Source: Salinicoccus sesuvii
Lineage (GTDB): Bacteria > Bacillota > Bacilli > Staphylococcales > Salinicoccaceae
Direction: 5' to 3'
Length of the DNA stretch: 64,000 nucleotides
Assembly (NCBI RefSeq): GCF_042648145.1
Contig: NZ_JBHRWV010000001.1
Location: forward strand, 62,001-126,000
Shown here piece by piece: positions 1 through 8,116 of the stretch (positions are counted from its first letter, which is position 1; each line of letters opens with the position of its first letter). The translations under genes were made by a program, and so were the position numbers. The notes under the pieces were generated by a model. The model was not told the origin of the DNA and searched no databases. It saw only the letters and a list, made by a program, of their open reading frames with translations.

Positions 1-1
1 C

Positions 2-1354
2 AGAATTACGATTACAGACGAAGCACTGGAAGCAGCTGCAGTCATGAGTGACCGCTATGTCCAGGATAGATTCCTGCCAGACAAAGCAATTGATCTGATC
101 GATGAAGCTTCATCTAAAGTAAGACTGAGAAGCTATACGTCACCGCCTGATTTGAAGGATCTTGAAAGTAAGCTTGAAGCAATTAAAAAAGAGAAGGATT
201 CTGCTGTGCAGAGCCAAGAGTTCGAAGCGGCAGCAAACTACAGGGATCAGCAAACGAAGCTTGAAGAAGAGTTGAAGCGACGTGAAGACGATTGGAAGAA
301 GGAACAAGGCCAAGCTTCCCAGTCAGTGAAGAAAAGCGATATCGAAATCGTTATCAGTGGCATCACGGGCATCCCGCTCTCCAAGATTGCCGAGGACGAA
401 TCGGATAGATTGATGAATCTCGAATCAATTCTTCATAACCGTGTCATTGGCCAAAATGATGCAGTGACATCCATCGCTAAGGCCGTCAGACGTGCACGTG
501 CAGGACTTAAAAATCCGAAACGTCCGATAGGTAGCTTCATCTTCCTCGGCCCGACAGGTGTGGGTAAAACTGAGCTGGGTAGAGCACTCAGTGAAGCAAT
601 GTTCGGCGAAGAAGATGCGATGATCCGCGTGGACATGAGTGAGTACATGGAGAAGCACTCCGTTTCCCGTCTCGTCGGTTCCCCTCCTGGATATGTCGGA
701 TATGAAGATGGCGGTCAACTTACTGAAAAAGTCAGAAGAAAACCTTATTCACTCGTCTTATTCGATGAAATTGAAAAAGCGCACCCGGATGTATTCAATA
801 TGCTCTTGCAAGTACTGGATGATGGACGTCTGACAGATTCTAATGGACGTACTGTAGATTTCCGCAATACGATCATCGTCATGACTTCAAATGTCGGTGC
901 ACAGGAACTTAAAGATAATAAATTCGCAGGCTTTGGAACAACCGAACAGTCCCGTGACTATGATACGATCCGCAATACGATGATGAAGGAATTGAAAAAT
1001 AGTTTCCGTCCAGAATTCATTAACCGTGTGGACGATATCATCGTATTCCACAGCCTAGAGAAAGAACATCTCAAAGAAATCGTCAAGCTGATGATCGACC
1101 AGCTTACCAAACGTCTCGACAGCCAGGATATTCATCTTGAAGTTACTGAGGCAGCAACTGAAAAAATTGCAGACGAAGGATATGATCCGGAATATGGTGC
1201 ACGCCCACTTGCCCGCTCCATCCAACGTCATATCGAAGATAGACTCAGTGAGTCGCTTCTTTCCGGTGAGCAACTTGAAGGCAGAATTGTAACGATTGAT
1301 TATAAAGATGATGAATTCAGCGTGACGACGAAAGAAAGCGTGACAGCCGAATAG
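2..1354 (+). CDS. clpC: ClpC, AAA+ unfoldase of the ClpCP protease (3' part only)
   Basis: The reading frame is open from the first bases of the window, so the 5' part (N domain and first AAA module) lies outside. What is visible starts at the end of the first AAA module (VMSDRYVQDRFLPDKAIDL), followed by the UVR/coiled middle domain (about 164-280) that binds the McsB/MecA adaptors. Then comes the second AAA+ module with Walker A GPTGVGKT at 548-571, Walker B VLFDEIEKAHPD and the C-terminal arm with ARPLARSIQRHIE. ClpC unfolds tagged proteins in the cytoplasm and feeds them to ClpP. It is normally the last gene of ctsR-mcsA-mcsB-clpC. The hairpin at 1365-1390 ends it. In staphylococci the next gene is radA; here a catabolic island intervenes. 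Confidence 0.97.
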   Translation, partial: RITITDEALEAAAVMSDRYVQDRFLPDKAIDLIDEASSKVRLRSYTSPPDLKDLESKLEAIKKEKDSAVQSQEFEAAANYRDQQTKLEEELKRREDDWKKEQGQASQSVKKSDIEIVISGITGIPLSKIAEDESDRLMNLESILHNRVIGQNDAVTSIAKAVRRARAGLKNPKRPIGSFIFLGPTGVGKTELGRALSEAMFGEEDAMIRVDMSEYMEKHSVSRLVGSPPGYVGYEDGGQLTEKVRRKPYSLVLFDEIEKAHPDVFNMLLQVLDDGRLTDSNGRTVDFRNTIIVMTSNVGAQELKDNKFAGFGTTEQSRDYDTIRNTMMKELKNSFRPEFINRVDDIIVFHSLEKEHLKEIVKLMIDQLTKRLDSQDIHLEVTEAATEKIADEGYDPEYGARPLARSIQRHIEDRLSESLLSGEQLEGRIVTIDYKDDEFSVTTKESVTAE

Positions 1355-1360
1355 TATCGC

Positions 1361-1397
1361 AAAAAGGACGAGCCAGTGAAGGCTCGTCCTTTTTTTA
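1361..1397. terminator. Bidirectional terminator between clpC and the convergent regulator gene
   Basis: Perfect 10-bp stem AGGACGAGCC / GGCTCGTCCT (1365-1374 and 1381-1390, loop AGTGAA). An A-run precedes it and a T-run follows, so it can stop transcription from both sides. Confidence 0.9.
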
Positions 1398-2345
1398 TTC
1401 GATATCTAGTATCTTCTGTGCAGTTTCATCATCTGTCACCAAAACGTCTACGGCGCCTCCGAGGAGTGCCGAATGAATGCTCATGGTCTTGTTGTCCCCG
1501 GTAGCGATGGCTATAGTTGTACCGATGGCTTTAAGTGACTCGAGGTCGACTCCAATAATACTGTCGTTCAGTGGATGCGTAATAGGGAGACCTTCGATAT
1601 CGAAGAAGAAGGAATTGATGTCTCCAATGGCGTCTGCTTGTTTGAGGGAGGCCACGTCTTCATCCGATATATAGCCGATTTTTTCCATAGTGGAGTCAAC
1701 GACGGGATTGCCGATTCCGACGATGGCCATATCGACCGCATTTCCTTCCTCAAGTACACCGTTGATATCTTCAGATTCGAGCAACCTATTTTTAGTATCT
1801 GCATTCTCAATCATTGCAGGTGCATAAAGGTAGCTACAATGAGTATGCAACTTTTGCGCCAGTTTAAGTGCGAGCATGTTGGAATGCAGATCCAGTTCGC
1901 TACGTCCCATGCCTCCAATCAACGGAACCACTTTTACGTTCTCATTTCTCTCAAATGGATAGGCCTCGACAAAACTCGATACTGACTTTCCCCAGCTGAT
2001 GCCGAGAGAATCGATATTGACTATTTTCTTCGATACGTAGGAAGCTGCTGCCTGACCCAGCAGATCCAGAAGTACGGATGGTTCATAGCCTGTCTTTTGC
2101 ACGACGATGGCTTCTTTTATGCCGTATTTCTTTTCTATATTCAGTTCAAGATCCACCGTATGTGCACTCTCATCTTTTATATAGATTTCAATAATTTTCT
2201 CTTCCTTTGCTTTTGACAGCATTTTGGAAACGATCGGCCTCGAAACACCGATCCTTTTAGCAATTTGAGCTTGTGTCATTCCATCGAAGTAGTAGAGTTT
2301 GCATACTTTAACAATTAATTTTTTATCATCTACAATGGCTCTCAT
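1395..2345 (-). CDS. SorC/DeoR-type sugar-responsive transcriptional regulator
   Basis: 316 residues. The N-terminal helix-turn-helix (about residues 18-50, with MTQAQIAKRIGVSRPIVSKM) is of the Crp/sigma-70-like type seen in SorC regulators. The remaining 250 residues form the sugar-phosphate-binding domain, with LGISWGKSV and VPLIGGMG, typical of the SorC/CggR/DeoR fold. It follows the E1-E2 genes on the same strand and is probably their co-transcribed regulator. SorC-family proteins bind operators in the absence or presence of a phosphorylated sugar, so the natural targets are the 5687-5884 divergent promoter region and perhaps the glucitol operon. Effector and sign of control are not visible in the sequence. 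Confidence 0.85.
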   Translation of the reverse strand: MRAIVDDKKLIVKVCKLYYFDGMTQAQIAKRIGVSRPIVSKMLSKAKEEKIIEIYIKDESAHTVDLELNIEKKYGIKEAIVVQKTGYEPSVLLDLLGQAAASYVSKKIVNIDSLGISWGKSVSSFVEAYPFERNENVKVVPLIGGMGRSELDLHSNMLALKLAQKLHTHCSYLYAPAMIENADTKNRLLESEDINGVLEEGNAVDMAIVGIGNPVVDSTMEKIGYISDEDVASLKQADAIGDINSFFFDIEGLPITHPLNDSIIGVDLESLKAIGTTIAIATGDNKTMSIHSALLGGAVDVLVTDDETAQKILDIE

Positions 2346-2387
2346 AAACTCATCCTCTCATAGGTAAATTATACCACCTCAAAGACG

Positions 2388-2417
2388 GAATGCCATCCTA
2401 TTATAGGGATGGCATTC
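2388..2417. repeat. Hairpin between the E2 gene and the regulator gene
   Basis: Inverted repeat GAATGCCATCC (2388-2398) / GGATGGCATTC (2407-2417), four bases before the E2 stop codon on the plus strand, i.e. just after it in the direction of transcription. There is no T-run on either side, so it is more likely an RNA-processing or partial-termination element within the operon than a full terminator. Confidence 0.55.
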
Positions 2418-2420
2418 TCA

Positions 2421-3695
2421 TCAAAGGATCAGTTCAATCGGGTTTTCAGTCAATTTTTTGATCGTATCACAGAATGCCGCAGCAGGTGCACCATTTATGA
2501 CCCTGTGATCAAATGAAAGGCTGAGTACTGCAATTTTTTTGTTGTAGAGTACACCATCCTTAAGTGCAGGCTGTTCTTTTGTTGCACCAATACCGAGTAT
2601 CGCAGCTTGCGGCTTATTGATAATTGGTGTAAAGCTATTGATACTGTACATGCCGAGGTTTGAGATGGTGAAGGTGCCACCGGTCATATCGTCCTGCGAC
2701 AGCTTACGATTGCGTGTTTCTTCAATCAGACGCTTGGTGTCTTTGCTGATACCAAACAGTCCCATTTTCTCAGTATTTTTTACAACTGGAACAAACAATT
2801 CCTTCTCCAACGCAACAGCCAATGAAATGTTTCTTTCTTCATGATAGCTGATCTCGTTATTCTGGAAAGTGATGTTGATATCCGGGTGCAGACTCAAAGC
2901 TTTGGATGCAATGAGGATGAACAAGTCATTAAAGGAAACCTTTACTTCGTTATGTCTTTCGTTTAGATCTCTTCTCAAATCAATCAGTTGATCCATTTCG
3001 ACTTCAAAGTTCAATGTTACATGCGGTATGGTAGAACTGCTATCAGCCATACGATCTGCTGTAACTTTTCGTGACCCTTTAAGCTTTTCAGTCTGAACCG
3101 CAGCTTGAGTTGATGGGTGACTCGCTACTGGTTCATGCTTACTTTCAGCTTTCTCTACGGGTGCTTTGCTTTGAGCGGAGAGGTGGTGCTCGACATCAGC
3201 TTTATGGATACGTCCATTCCGTCCACAACCTGTAATGTCTTGAAGATTTATACCATGTTTTCTGGCATGCGCACGTGCAGCTGGTGTCGCCCGGACTTTA
3301 CCAATCATCGACTCTCTTTGCCCTGATACTTTGGACTTAGATGATGTACTTTCCGATGAATCCTCTTTTTTATCACTCTGAGTAGTGGCGTCCTCTGTAG
3401 TTGCACTTGAACCACCGCTGCCGCTCTCACCGGGTGCTTCATCCGGGACAGACTCTCCCGCATCACCGATGAATCCGATGACATGGTTAACTGGAACGAC
3501 ATCATCCGCTTCAAAGTATTTCTTCAACAACGTTCCATCGTTGTAAGCTTCGACTTCGATATTGATTTTATCGGTCATGATTTCAAGAATCGGCTCGCCG
3601 ACTTCAACAGTATCTCCCTCTTCTTTGAACCATTCGATGACGGTGCCTTCAGCCATCGTACTGCTCAACTTGGGCATGAAAATCTCATTTGCCAT
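2421..3695 (-). CDS. Dihydrolipoamide acyltransferase (E2) of a 2-oxoacid/acetoin-type dehydrogenase complex
   Basis: 424 residues with the full E2 layout. There is one lipoyl domain (1-78, lipoylated Lys43 in MTDKINIEV) and a Ser/Thr/Glu-rich linker. A peripheral-subunit-binding domain spans about 135-172 (RATPAARAHARKHGI). A second linker leads to the CAT-like catalytic core, about 205-424. It takes an acyl group from E1 and transfers it to CoA. The catalytic HxxxDG motif reads H397-R-V-I-N401-G, so the Asp is Asn (codon at 2493-2495, minus strand). RBS GGAGG lies 8 bases before the ATG. It is downstream of E1alpha and E1beta in one operon. No E3 gene is in the window, so lipoamide dehydrogenase must come from elsewhere. 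Pyruvate, branched-chain acids and acetoin are all possible substrates. Confidence 0.9.
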   Translation of the reverse strand: MANEIFMPKLSSTMAEGTVIEWFKEEGDTVEVGEPILEIMTDKINIEVEAYNDGTLLKKYFEADDVVPVNHVIGFIGDAGESVPDEAPGESGSGGSSATTEDATTQSDKKEDSSESTSSKSKVSGQRESMIGKVRATPAARAHARKHGINLQDITGCGRNGRIHKADVEHHLSAQSKAPVEKAESKHEPVASHPSTQAAVQTEKLKGSRKVTADRMADSSSTIPHVTLNFEVEMDQLIDLRRDLNERHNEVKVSFNDLFILIASKALSLHPDINITFQNNEISYHEERNISLAVALEKELFVPVVKNTEKMGLFGISKDTKRLIEETRNRKLSQDDMTGGTFTISNLGMYSINSFTPIINKPQAAILGIGATKEQPALKDGVLYNKKIAVLSLSFDHRVINGAPAAAFCDTIKKLTENPIELIL

Positions 3696-3697
3696 TT

Positions 3698-4699
3698 CTA
3701 TCCCTCCTCAGACTCGTAATTCACCATCTCAGCAACGTTTGCGATAATCTCTTCAACCGACGGTATGGCTGCTTTTTCAAGAGTAGGGTTGTAGGGTACC
3801 GGCACAAAAGCAGCACCAAGGCGTCTAATCGGATGATCCAAGTAATCAAATGCCTCGCTCTCAGCTACGATGGAAGCAATTTCACCGCCGATTCCGCCGA
3901 ACTTGACTGCTTCATGCACAACGAGTAGCCGCCCTGTCTTTTTAACTGAGTCGACGACAGTATCCACATCGAATGGGACGAGTGTTCTCGGATCGACGAT
4001 TTCTACTTCAATACCGTTTTCTGCAAGTTTTTCAGCTGCTTCGAGTGCTCTGTGCACCATGACTCCTGTTGCTACGATTGTTGCATCCTTACCTTCTCTT
4101 TTGATGTCGGCTTTGCCTAGAGGGATGCTGTACTGTTCCTCAGGTACGTCTTCCGATGTTTTGTAGAGTAGTTTGTGCTCATAGAAAATGACGGGGTTAT
4201 CGTCGTCCATCGCAGCTTTAAGTAACCCTTTGGCATCACTTGCTGTCGATGGTTGGACTACTTTAAGACCAGGTATATGTGCTACCCAAGCTTCCAAGCT
4301 TTGGGAATGCTGCGCTGCTGCGCCTGTTCCTGAGCCAGACGGTGTACGGACAACAATCGGAATGGTACCTTTGCCACCGTACATATATCTGATTTTGGCC
4401 GCTTGGTTAGCCAGATTGTCCATTGCGATGGTGATGAAATCGGAAAACTGGAGTTCTAGTATCGGTCTCATGCCGGTCAATGCAGAACCTATGGCTGCGC
4501 CAGAGATGGCTGCTTCTGAAATGGGTGTGTTCCGGATACGTTCTGGTCCGAATTCTTCAATCATCCCGCGTGATACACCGAACGCACCGCCATATACGCC
4601 GATATCTTCACCGAGCATATAGACATCGTCGTTATTTCGCATTTCTTGGGAGAGTGCTTCTCTTACTGCTTCCAAATAAGTTATTTCCCTCATTCTCAT
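3698..4699 (-). CDS. E1 component beta subunit, thiamine-diphosphate-dependent dehydrogenase
   Basis: 333 residues, the usual size for PdhB/AcoB/BkdB. The N-terminal pyrimidine-binding part has MLGEDIGVYGGAFGVSRG and NTPISEAAI with the catalytic Glu of the PISE motif. The C-terminal transketolase-C domain contains IVDPRTLVPFD and VVHEAVKFGGIGGEI. With the alpha subunit it decarboxylates a 2-oxo acid or cleaves acetoin and reductively acylates the E2 lipoyl group. It lies 6 bases after the alpha-subunit stop and 2 bases before E2, indicating tight translational coupling. Sequence features alone do not decide between pyruvate, acetoin and another substrate. An operon without E3 and next to polyol PTS genes argues against its being the housekeeping PDH. 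Confidence 0.92.
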   Translation of the reverse strand: MRMREITYLEAVREALSQEMRNNDDVYMLGEDIGVYGGAFGVSRGMIEEFGPERIRNTPISEAAISGAAIGSALTGMRPILELQFSDFITIAMDNLANQAAKIRYMYGGKGTIPIVVRTPSGSGTGAAAQHSQSLEAWVAHIPGLKVVQPSTASDAKGLLKAAMDDDNPVIFYEHKLLYKTSEDVPEEQYSIPLGKADIKREGKDATIVATGVMVHRALEAAEKLAENGIEVEIVDPRTLVPFDVDTVVDSVKKTGRLLVVHEAVKFGGIGGEIASIVAESEAFDYLDHPIRRLGAAFVPVPYNPTLEKAAIPSVEEIIANVAEMVNYESEEG

Positions 4700-4705
4700 A
4701 TCCTC

Positions 4706-5686
4706 CTATTCAGCATAGACATCTTCGAGTAGTGTTGACACGTCCGGTTCTGGGCTGTTGAGAGCGAATTCGACGCTATCTTCTATTTTTTGGATTGCCT
4801 CTTGTTTGATTTTTTCCGCATCTTCTTCGGTAAAGATACCCTGCTCGATTAAATTATCGCGCATCCTTTTGATGGGGTCTTTGGCACGCCACTCTTGTTC
4901 CTCATCGCGCGTTCTATACTTCTTGGCGTCACTCTTAGAATGTCCTTTCCAGCGATAAGTCTTACATTCAAGAATGCTCGGTCCGTTGCCCTCTCTAGCG
5001 TAGTCGGCCGCTTCTTCCATCCCATTCATAACGTCGAAAATATTGTTGCCGTCGACGACTTTTCCAGGAATACCATAGGATGCTGCACGATCCGCAATAT
5101 TTTCGATATTAGTCATATCGTTCACTGAGCCAGACATACCATACTGGTTATTTTCACATACGAAGACGACGGGCAGTTTCCACACTGATGCTAAATTGAT
5201 TGCTTCATGGAAGCTACCTTCATTGGAAGCGCCATCTCCGAAGAAGCAAGTAACGACATATCCTTCATTGCGCATCTTTGACGTCAGTGCTGCACCTGTG
5301 GCAATAGCAAACCCACCACCTACGATACCGTTCGCGCCAAGATTTCCTTTTTCAAGATCTGCAATATGCATGGATCCGCCTTTTCCCTTACAGTAGCCAG
5401 TCGTTCTGCCAAATAGTTCTGCCATCATATTTTTTACGTCTGCGCCTTTGGCAATACAGTGACCATGTCCCCTATGCGTACTTGTAATTTTATCTGTGTC
5501 GTCCAACAATGCGCATACACCCGCTGCTGATGCTTCCTGACCGACAGCAAGGTGAGTCGTGCCATGAATTTTTCCTTTTGCGAAGAATTCATCCACTTTT
5601 TCATCGAATAGTCTTATCAGCCACATCTGTTCGTAAAGCTCAAGCAGTTTCTCATTAGTTACTTTCTCAGGAACCTGGAAATTCAT
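4706..5686 (-). CDS. E1 component alpha subunit, thiamine-diphosphate-dependent dehydrogenase
   Basis: 326 residues from the ATG at 5686, preceded by AAAGGGAGG seven bases upstream. The frame is open further up to 5764, but that extension crosses the promoter region and has no RBS. The ThDP-binding motif GDG...NN spans residues 150-180 (GDGASNEGSFHEA and VCENNQYGMS). The active-site histidine loop (THRGHGHCI) and the phosphorylation-loop-like RWKGHSKSDAKKYR are present. Length and motif spacing match AcoA/PdhA-type subunits without an N-terminal extension. First gene of the leftward E1alpha-E1beta-E2-regulator operon, diverging from the PTS operon across about 200 bp. Confidence 0.92.
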   Translation of the reverse strand: MNFQVPEKVTNEKLLELYEQMWLIRLFDEKVDEFFAKGKIHGTTHLAVGQEASAAGVCALLDDTDKITSTHRGHGHCIAKGADVKNMMAELFGRTTGYCKGKGGSMHIADLEKGNLGANGIVGGGFAIATGAALTSKMRNEGYVVTCFFGDGASNEGSFHEAINLASVWKLPVVFVCENNQYGMSGSVNDMTNIENIADRAASYGIPGKVVDGNNIFDVMNGMEEAADYAREGNGPSILECKTYRWKGHSKSDAKKYRTRDEEQEWRAKDPIKRMRDNLIEQGIFTEEDAEKIKQEAIQKIEDSVEFALNSPEPDVSTLLEDVYAE

Positions 5687-5706
5687 AATATGCCTCCCTT
5701 TACATC

Positions 5707-5723
5707 TGTTCTTAAATAGAACA
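5707..5723. promoter_or_regulatory. Palindrome in the E1alpha/PTS divergent region (candidate operator)
   Basis: Perfect inverted repeat TGTTCT-TAAAT-AGAACA, 21 bases upstream of the E1alpha ATG, in its 5' leader or core promoter. The position suits a repressor site. The adjacent SorC-type regulator is the obvious candidate, but this is an inference. Confidence 0.5.
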
Positions 5724-5732
5724 TTTGATAAT

Positions 5733-5745
5733 AATGTAATACATT
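5733..5745. promoter_or_regulatory. Second palindrome in the divergent region
   Basis: AATGTA-A-TACATT, a perfect 6-bp inverted repeat around one base, just upstream of the first palindrome relative to E1alpha. It differs in sequence from the 5707-5723 repeat, so the two would not be sites for the same protein unless recognition is loose. Confidence 0.4.
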
Positions 5746-5805
5746 CTGTGAAATTATGCAACACAATCGTTACATTTTAAACTTTTTAATTTTTCTAAAA
5801 ACTTA

Positions 5806-5834
5806 TTGACATGGATAAAAGTAAGCGCTATCAT
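5806..5834 (+). promoter_or_regulatory. Promoter of the galactitol-type PTS operon
   Basis: Consensus sigma-A promoter: TTGACA (5806-5811), 17-base spacer, TATCAT (5829-5834). The start codon at 5885 lies about 45 bases downstream of the expected start point. Confidence 0.85.
5820..5833 (+). promoter_or_regulatory. cre site (CcpA box) overlapping the -10 region
   Basis: AGTAAGCGCTATCA matches the cre consensus TGWAANCGNTNWCA at 13 of 14 positions (the first base differs). It overlaps the spacer and -10 of the PTS promoter, the position where CcpA blocks RNA polymerase, so glucose repression of the operon is expected. Confidence 0.75.
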
Positions 5835-5884
5835 TTTTACAAAAGTCACTTTAAATTACAAGTGTAAATAAGGAGGTGGGTAAA

Positions 5885-6370
5885 GTGGACTTTGATTCTT
5901 ACTTTGACGAAGCATATATCTGTTTTATTAATGAGCAAAAAAGCAAGGAGGAAACACTGAAAATAATGTTTAATAATCTATATGAGAGAGGGGTTGTGAA
6001 AGAAAGCTACTTCAAAGCTTTGCTTGATAGAGAGATTCAATATGCGACTGGGTTGCAAACAGTATCCTATGGCGTAGCAATACCACACACCGATTACGAA
6101 CATGTTAATGATGAAAAGATAAGTATCGGCATATTGGAGAATCCAGTCGTATTTGAACATATGGGTATGCCTGAGATTTCAGTGGATGTAGAAGTTATAT
6201 TCATGCTAGCAATAAAGAAACCTGAAAACCAAATAGGCGTACTCCAGATTATCATGGACTTGATTCAGAAAGAAGAATTGCTTAAATCGATAAAGCATGC
6301 CGAGAACAAGGAAGCCGTGATAAATATCATCAGAGAGTACAGTACACAAAAAATGATGAATGGAGAGTGA
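5885..6370 (+). CDS. PTS EIIA component, fructose/mannitol/galactitol (Ntr-like) family
   Basis: 161 residues from GTG 5885. AGGAGG at 5871-5876 is 8 bases upstream. The GTG at 5876 overlaps the RBS and is rejected. The fold is the PTS_EIIA_2 domain, with phosphorylated His68 in the signature GVAIPHTDYEH. The protein accepts phosphate from HPr and passes it to EIIB. First gene of the operon EIIA-EIIC-EIIB that continues through 11354. In this family the EIIA/EIIB/EIIC set serves hexitols, pentitols and similar polyols. The substrate is not determinable from this subunit. Confidence 0.9.
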   Translation: MDFDSYFDEAYICFINEQKSKEETLKIMFNNLYERGVVKESYFKALLDREIQYATGLQTVSYGVAIPHTDYEHVNDEKISIGILENPVVFEHMGMPEISVDVEVIFMLAIKKPENQIGVLQIIMDLIQKEELLKSIKHAENKEAVINIIREYSTQKMMNGE

Positions 6371-6374
6371 TTCA

Positions 6375-7763
6375 ATGCAGACTTTGCAAAGTGGTGTAGA
6401 TTTTATTCTTGGCCTTGGGCCTTCGGTAATGTTGCCTATCGTGATGTTAATTTTTGGATTGTTACTTAGACAGGGGTTCAATAAATCATTTCGTGCTGCA
6501 ATAACGATAGGGATTGGCTTTGTTGGAGTCAATCTAGTAATCGGATTGCTTTCGGAAGCGCTTGGACCAGCTGCGTCAGCAATGGTCGAAAGATTCGGCC
6601 TGAACCTGCGCATACTGGATGTCGGGTGGCCAGTCGGCGCAGCTATTTCCTTCGGAACGTCACTCGCCCCATTAATGATTCCACTCATTATAATTTTCAA
6701 TGTCGTTTTAGTAGCCATTAACTTTACTAAAACAGTGAACGTTGACATCTGGAACTTCTGGCATTTGATTTTCTCGACTTCAATCGCTTATATCGCGACA
6801 GATAACGCCATTCTGGCCATTGCGATCGGTCTTATCATTACAGCAATCACACTAAAACTTGCCGACTGGACTGCACCTGCAGTGGAACATCACTTTGGAC
6901 TAAAAGGTGTGTCACTCGCACACTCGGAGACGGTAAACTTTGCACCGATCACTTATGCTTTAAACAAAGTGGAAGATAAAATTCCCGTATTTAACAAGTG
7001 GAACGCTGATCCAGAAACTCTAAGCAGGAAATTTGGTGTTTTCGGTGAACCTTTGGTAATGGGTTTGGTCCTAGGAATGCTGATTGGCGTGCTCGGAAAC
7101 TACGATCTCCAAGGCGTATTGACATTAGGCATACAAATGGCAGCGGTACTTGTACTATTGCCAAGGATGGTCGCCTTGCTGATGGAAGGGCTTATTCCTA
7201 TCTCAGAAGGAGCGAGAGATTATATAACGAAAAGGTTCCCAGGAAAAGAAGTCTATATTGGGCTCGATGCAGCAATTGTTATCGGTAACCCAGCAAACAT
7301 GGCAGTCGCACTCATCATGGTGCCAATTACGATACTTTTAGCGATTATATTACCTTGGAATGAAATGTTACCTTTTGCCGATCTCGCAGTACTACCTTTC
7401 ACTGTAATTTGGGCTGTTGCGGCTTCTAGAGGCAATATTATAAGGGGGATTGTCAACGCCACAGTGGTCATGATGATTGTATTTTTCATCGCAACAAACA
7501 TTGCTGAACTGACGACGACTATGGGCCGTTCTGTAGGATTTGACATACCGGATGGTGCGACCCTCATTTCAGGTATTGACGTAGGTTCTCATATTCTGGT
7601 GTTTATTTTTATAAACCTTCTAGACCCAAGCAACCCACTCTTCATTACTGCAATTGTTTTCGCAGTCATCTATTCTTTGCTCTGGTTCTGGGTCAGAAAG
7701 GATATCAGGAAGCAATTTGCTGAGGAGATCGCCTTGGCCGAATCACAAAAACAAAACACTTGA
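6375..7763 (+). CDS. PTS EIIC component, galactitol family permease
   Basis: 462 residues from ATG 6375, with GGAGAG seven bases upstream. The in-frame ATG at 6360 lies inside EIIA. Highly hydrophobic throughout, with about ten membrane spans. It opens with the SGVDFILGLGPSVMLP segment characteristic of EIIC-Gat and keeps the family's LRQGFNKSFRAA and GLDAAIVIGNPANMAV blocks. It is the membrane channel through which the polyol is taken up while being phosphorylated by EIIB. Starts 4 bases after the EIIA stop. The Gat family also includes transporters for arabitol, ribitol and deoxy sugars, so galactitol should be read as a family name. Confidence 0.93.
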   Translation: MQTLQSGVDFILGLGPSVMLPIVMLIFGLLLRQGFNKSFRAAITIGIGFVGVNLVIGLLSEALGPAASAMVERFGLNLRILDVGWPVGAAISFGTSLAPLMIPLIIIFNVVLVAINFTKTVNVDIWNFWHLIFSTSIAYIATDNAILAIAIGLIITAITLKLADWTAPAVEHHFGLKGVSLAHSETVNFAPITYALNKVEDKIPVFNKWNADPETLSRKFGVFGEPLVMGLVLGMLIGVLGNYDLQGVLTLGIQMAAVLVLLPRMVALLMEGLIPISEGARDYITKRFPGKEVYIGLDAAIVIGNPANMAVALIMVPITILLAIILPWNEMLPFADLAVLPFTVIWAVAASRGNIIRGIVNATVVMMIVFFIATNIAELTTTMGRSVGFDIPDGATLISGIDVGSHILVFIFINLLDPSNPLFITAIVFAVIYSLLWFWVRKDIRKQFAEEIALAESQKQNT

Positions 7764-7819
7764 TCAAGTAGAACTCACTTATCAAAAAAATCAAAACTAT
7801 AATCTAAAGGAGAATAAAA

Positions 7820-8104
7820 ATGAAAAGGATATTGGTCGCTTGCGGGACAGCCATCGCAACATCTACTGTAGTCGCTAAGAAGATAGAAGAAGTATTTAAG
7901 AGTAAAGGACACGACGTACAAGTTGATCAGTGCAAAGCATCGGAAGCACCTTCCAAGGCTGCAAACTTTGATCTGATTGTGGCCACAACACCGGTTGGAA
8001 ATGTCGGGGGCACGCCTGTTATCCAATCCATATCGTTTCTTACTGGTATCGGCATGGAAGAGGATATTAAGAAAATATTTAACGAGTTGGATTTGGAATA
8101 TTAA
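7820..8104 (+). CDS. PTS EIIB component, galactitol family (catalytically intact)
   Basis: 94 residues, the standard length. The N-terminal P-loop MKRILVACGTAIATST carries phosphorylated Cys8. It takes phosphate from EIIA His68 and phosphorylates the polyol at EIIC. AAAGGAG precedes the ATG. The later gene at 11070-11354 is a same-length relative in which this cysteine is lost, which makes this copy the working EIIB. Confidence 0.93.
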   Translation: MKRILVACGTAIATSTVVAKKIEEVFKSKGHDVQVDQCKASEAPSKAANFDLIVATTPVGNVGGTPVIQSISFLTGIGMEEDIKKIFNELDLEY

Positions 8105-8116
8105 CAGAAGGAGCCG

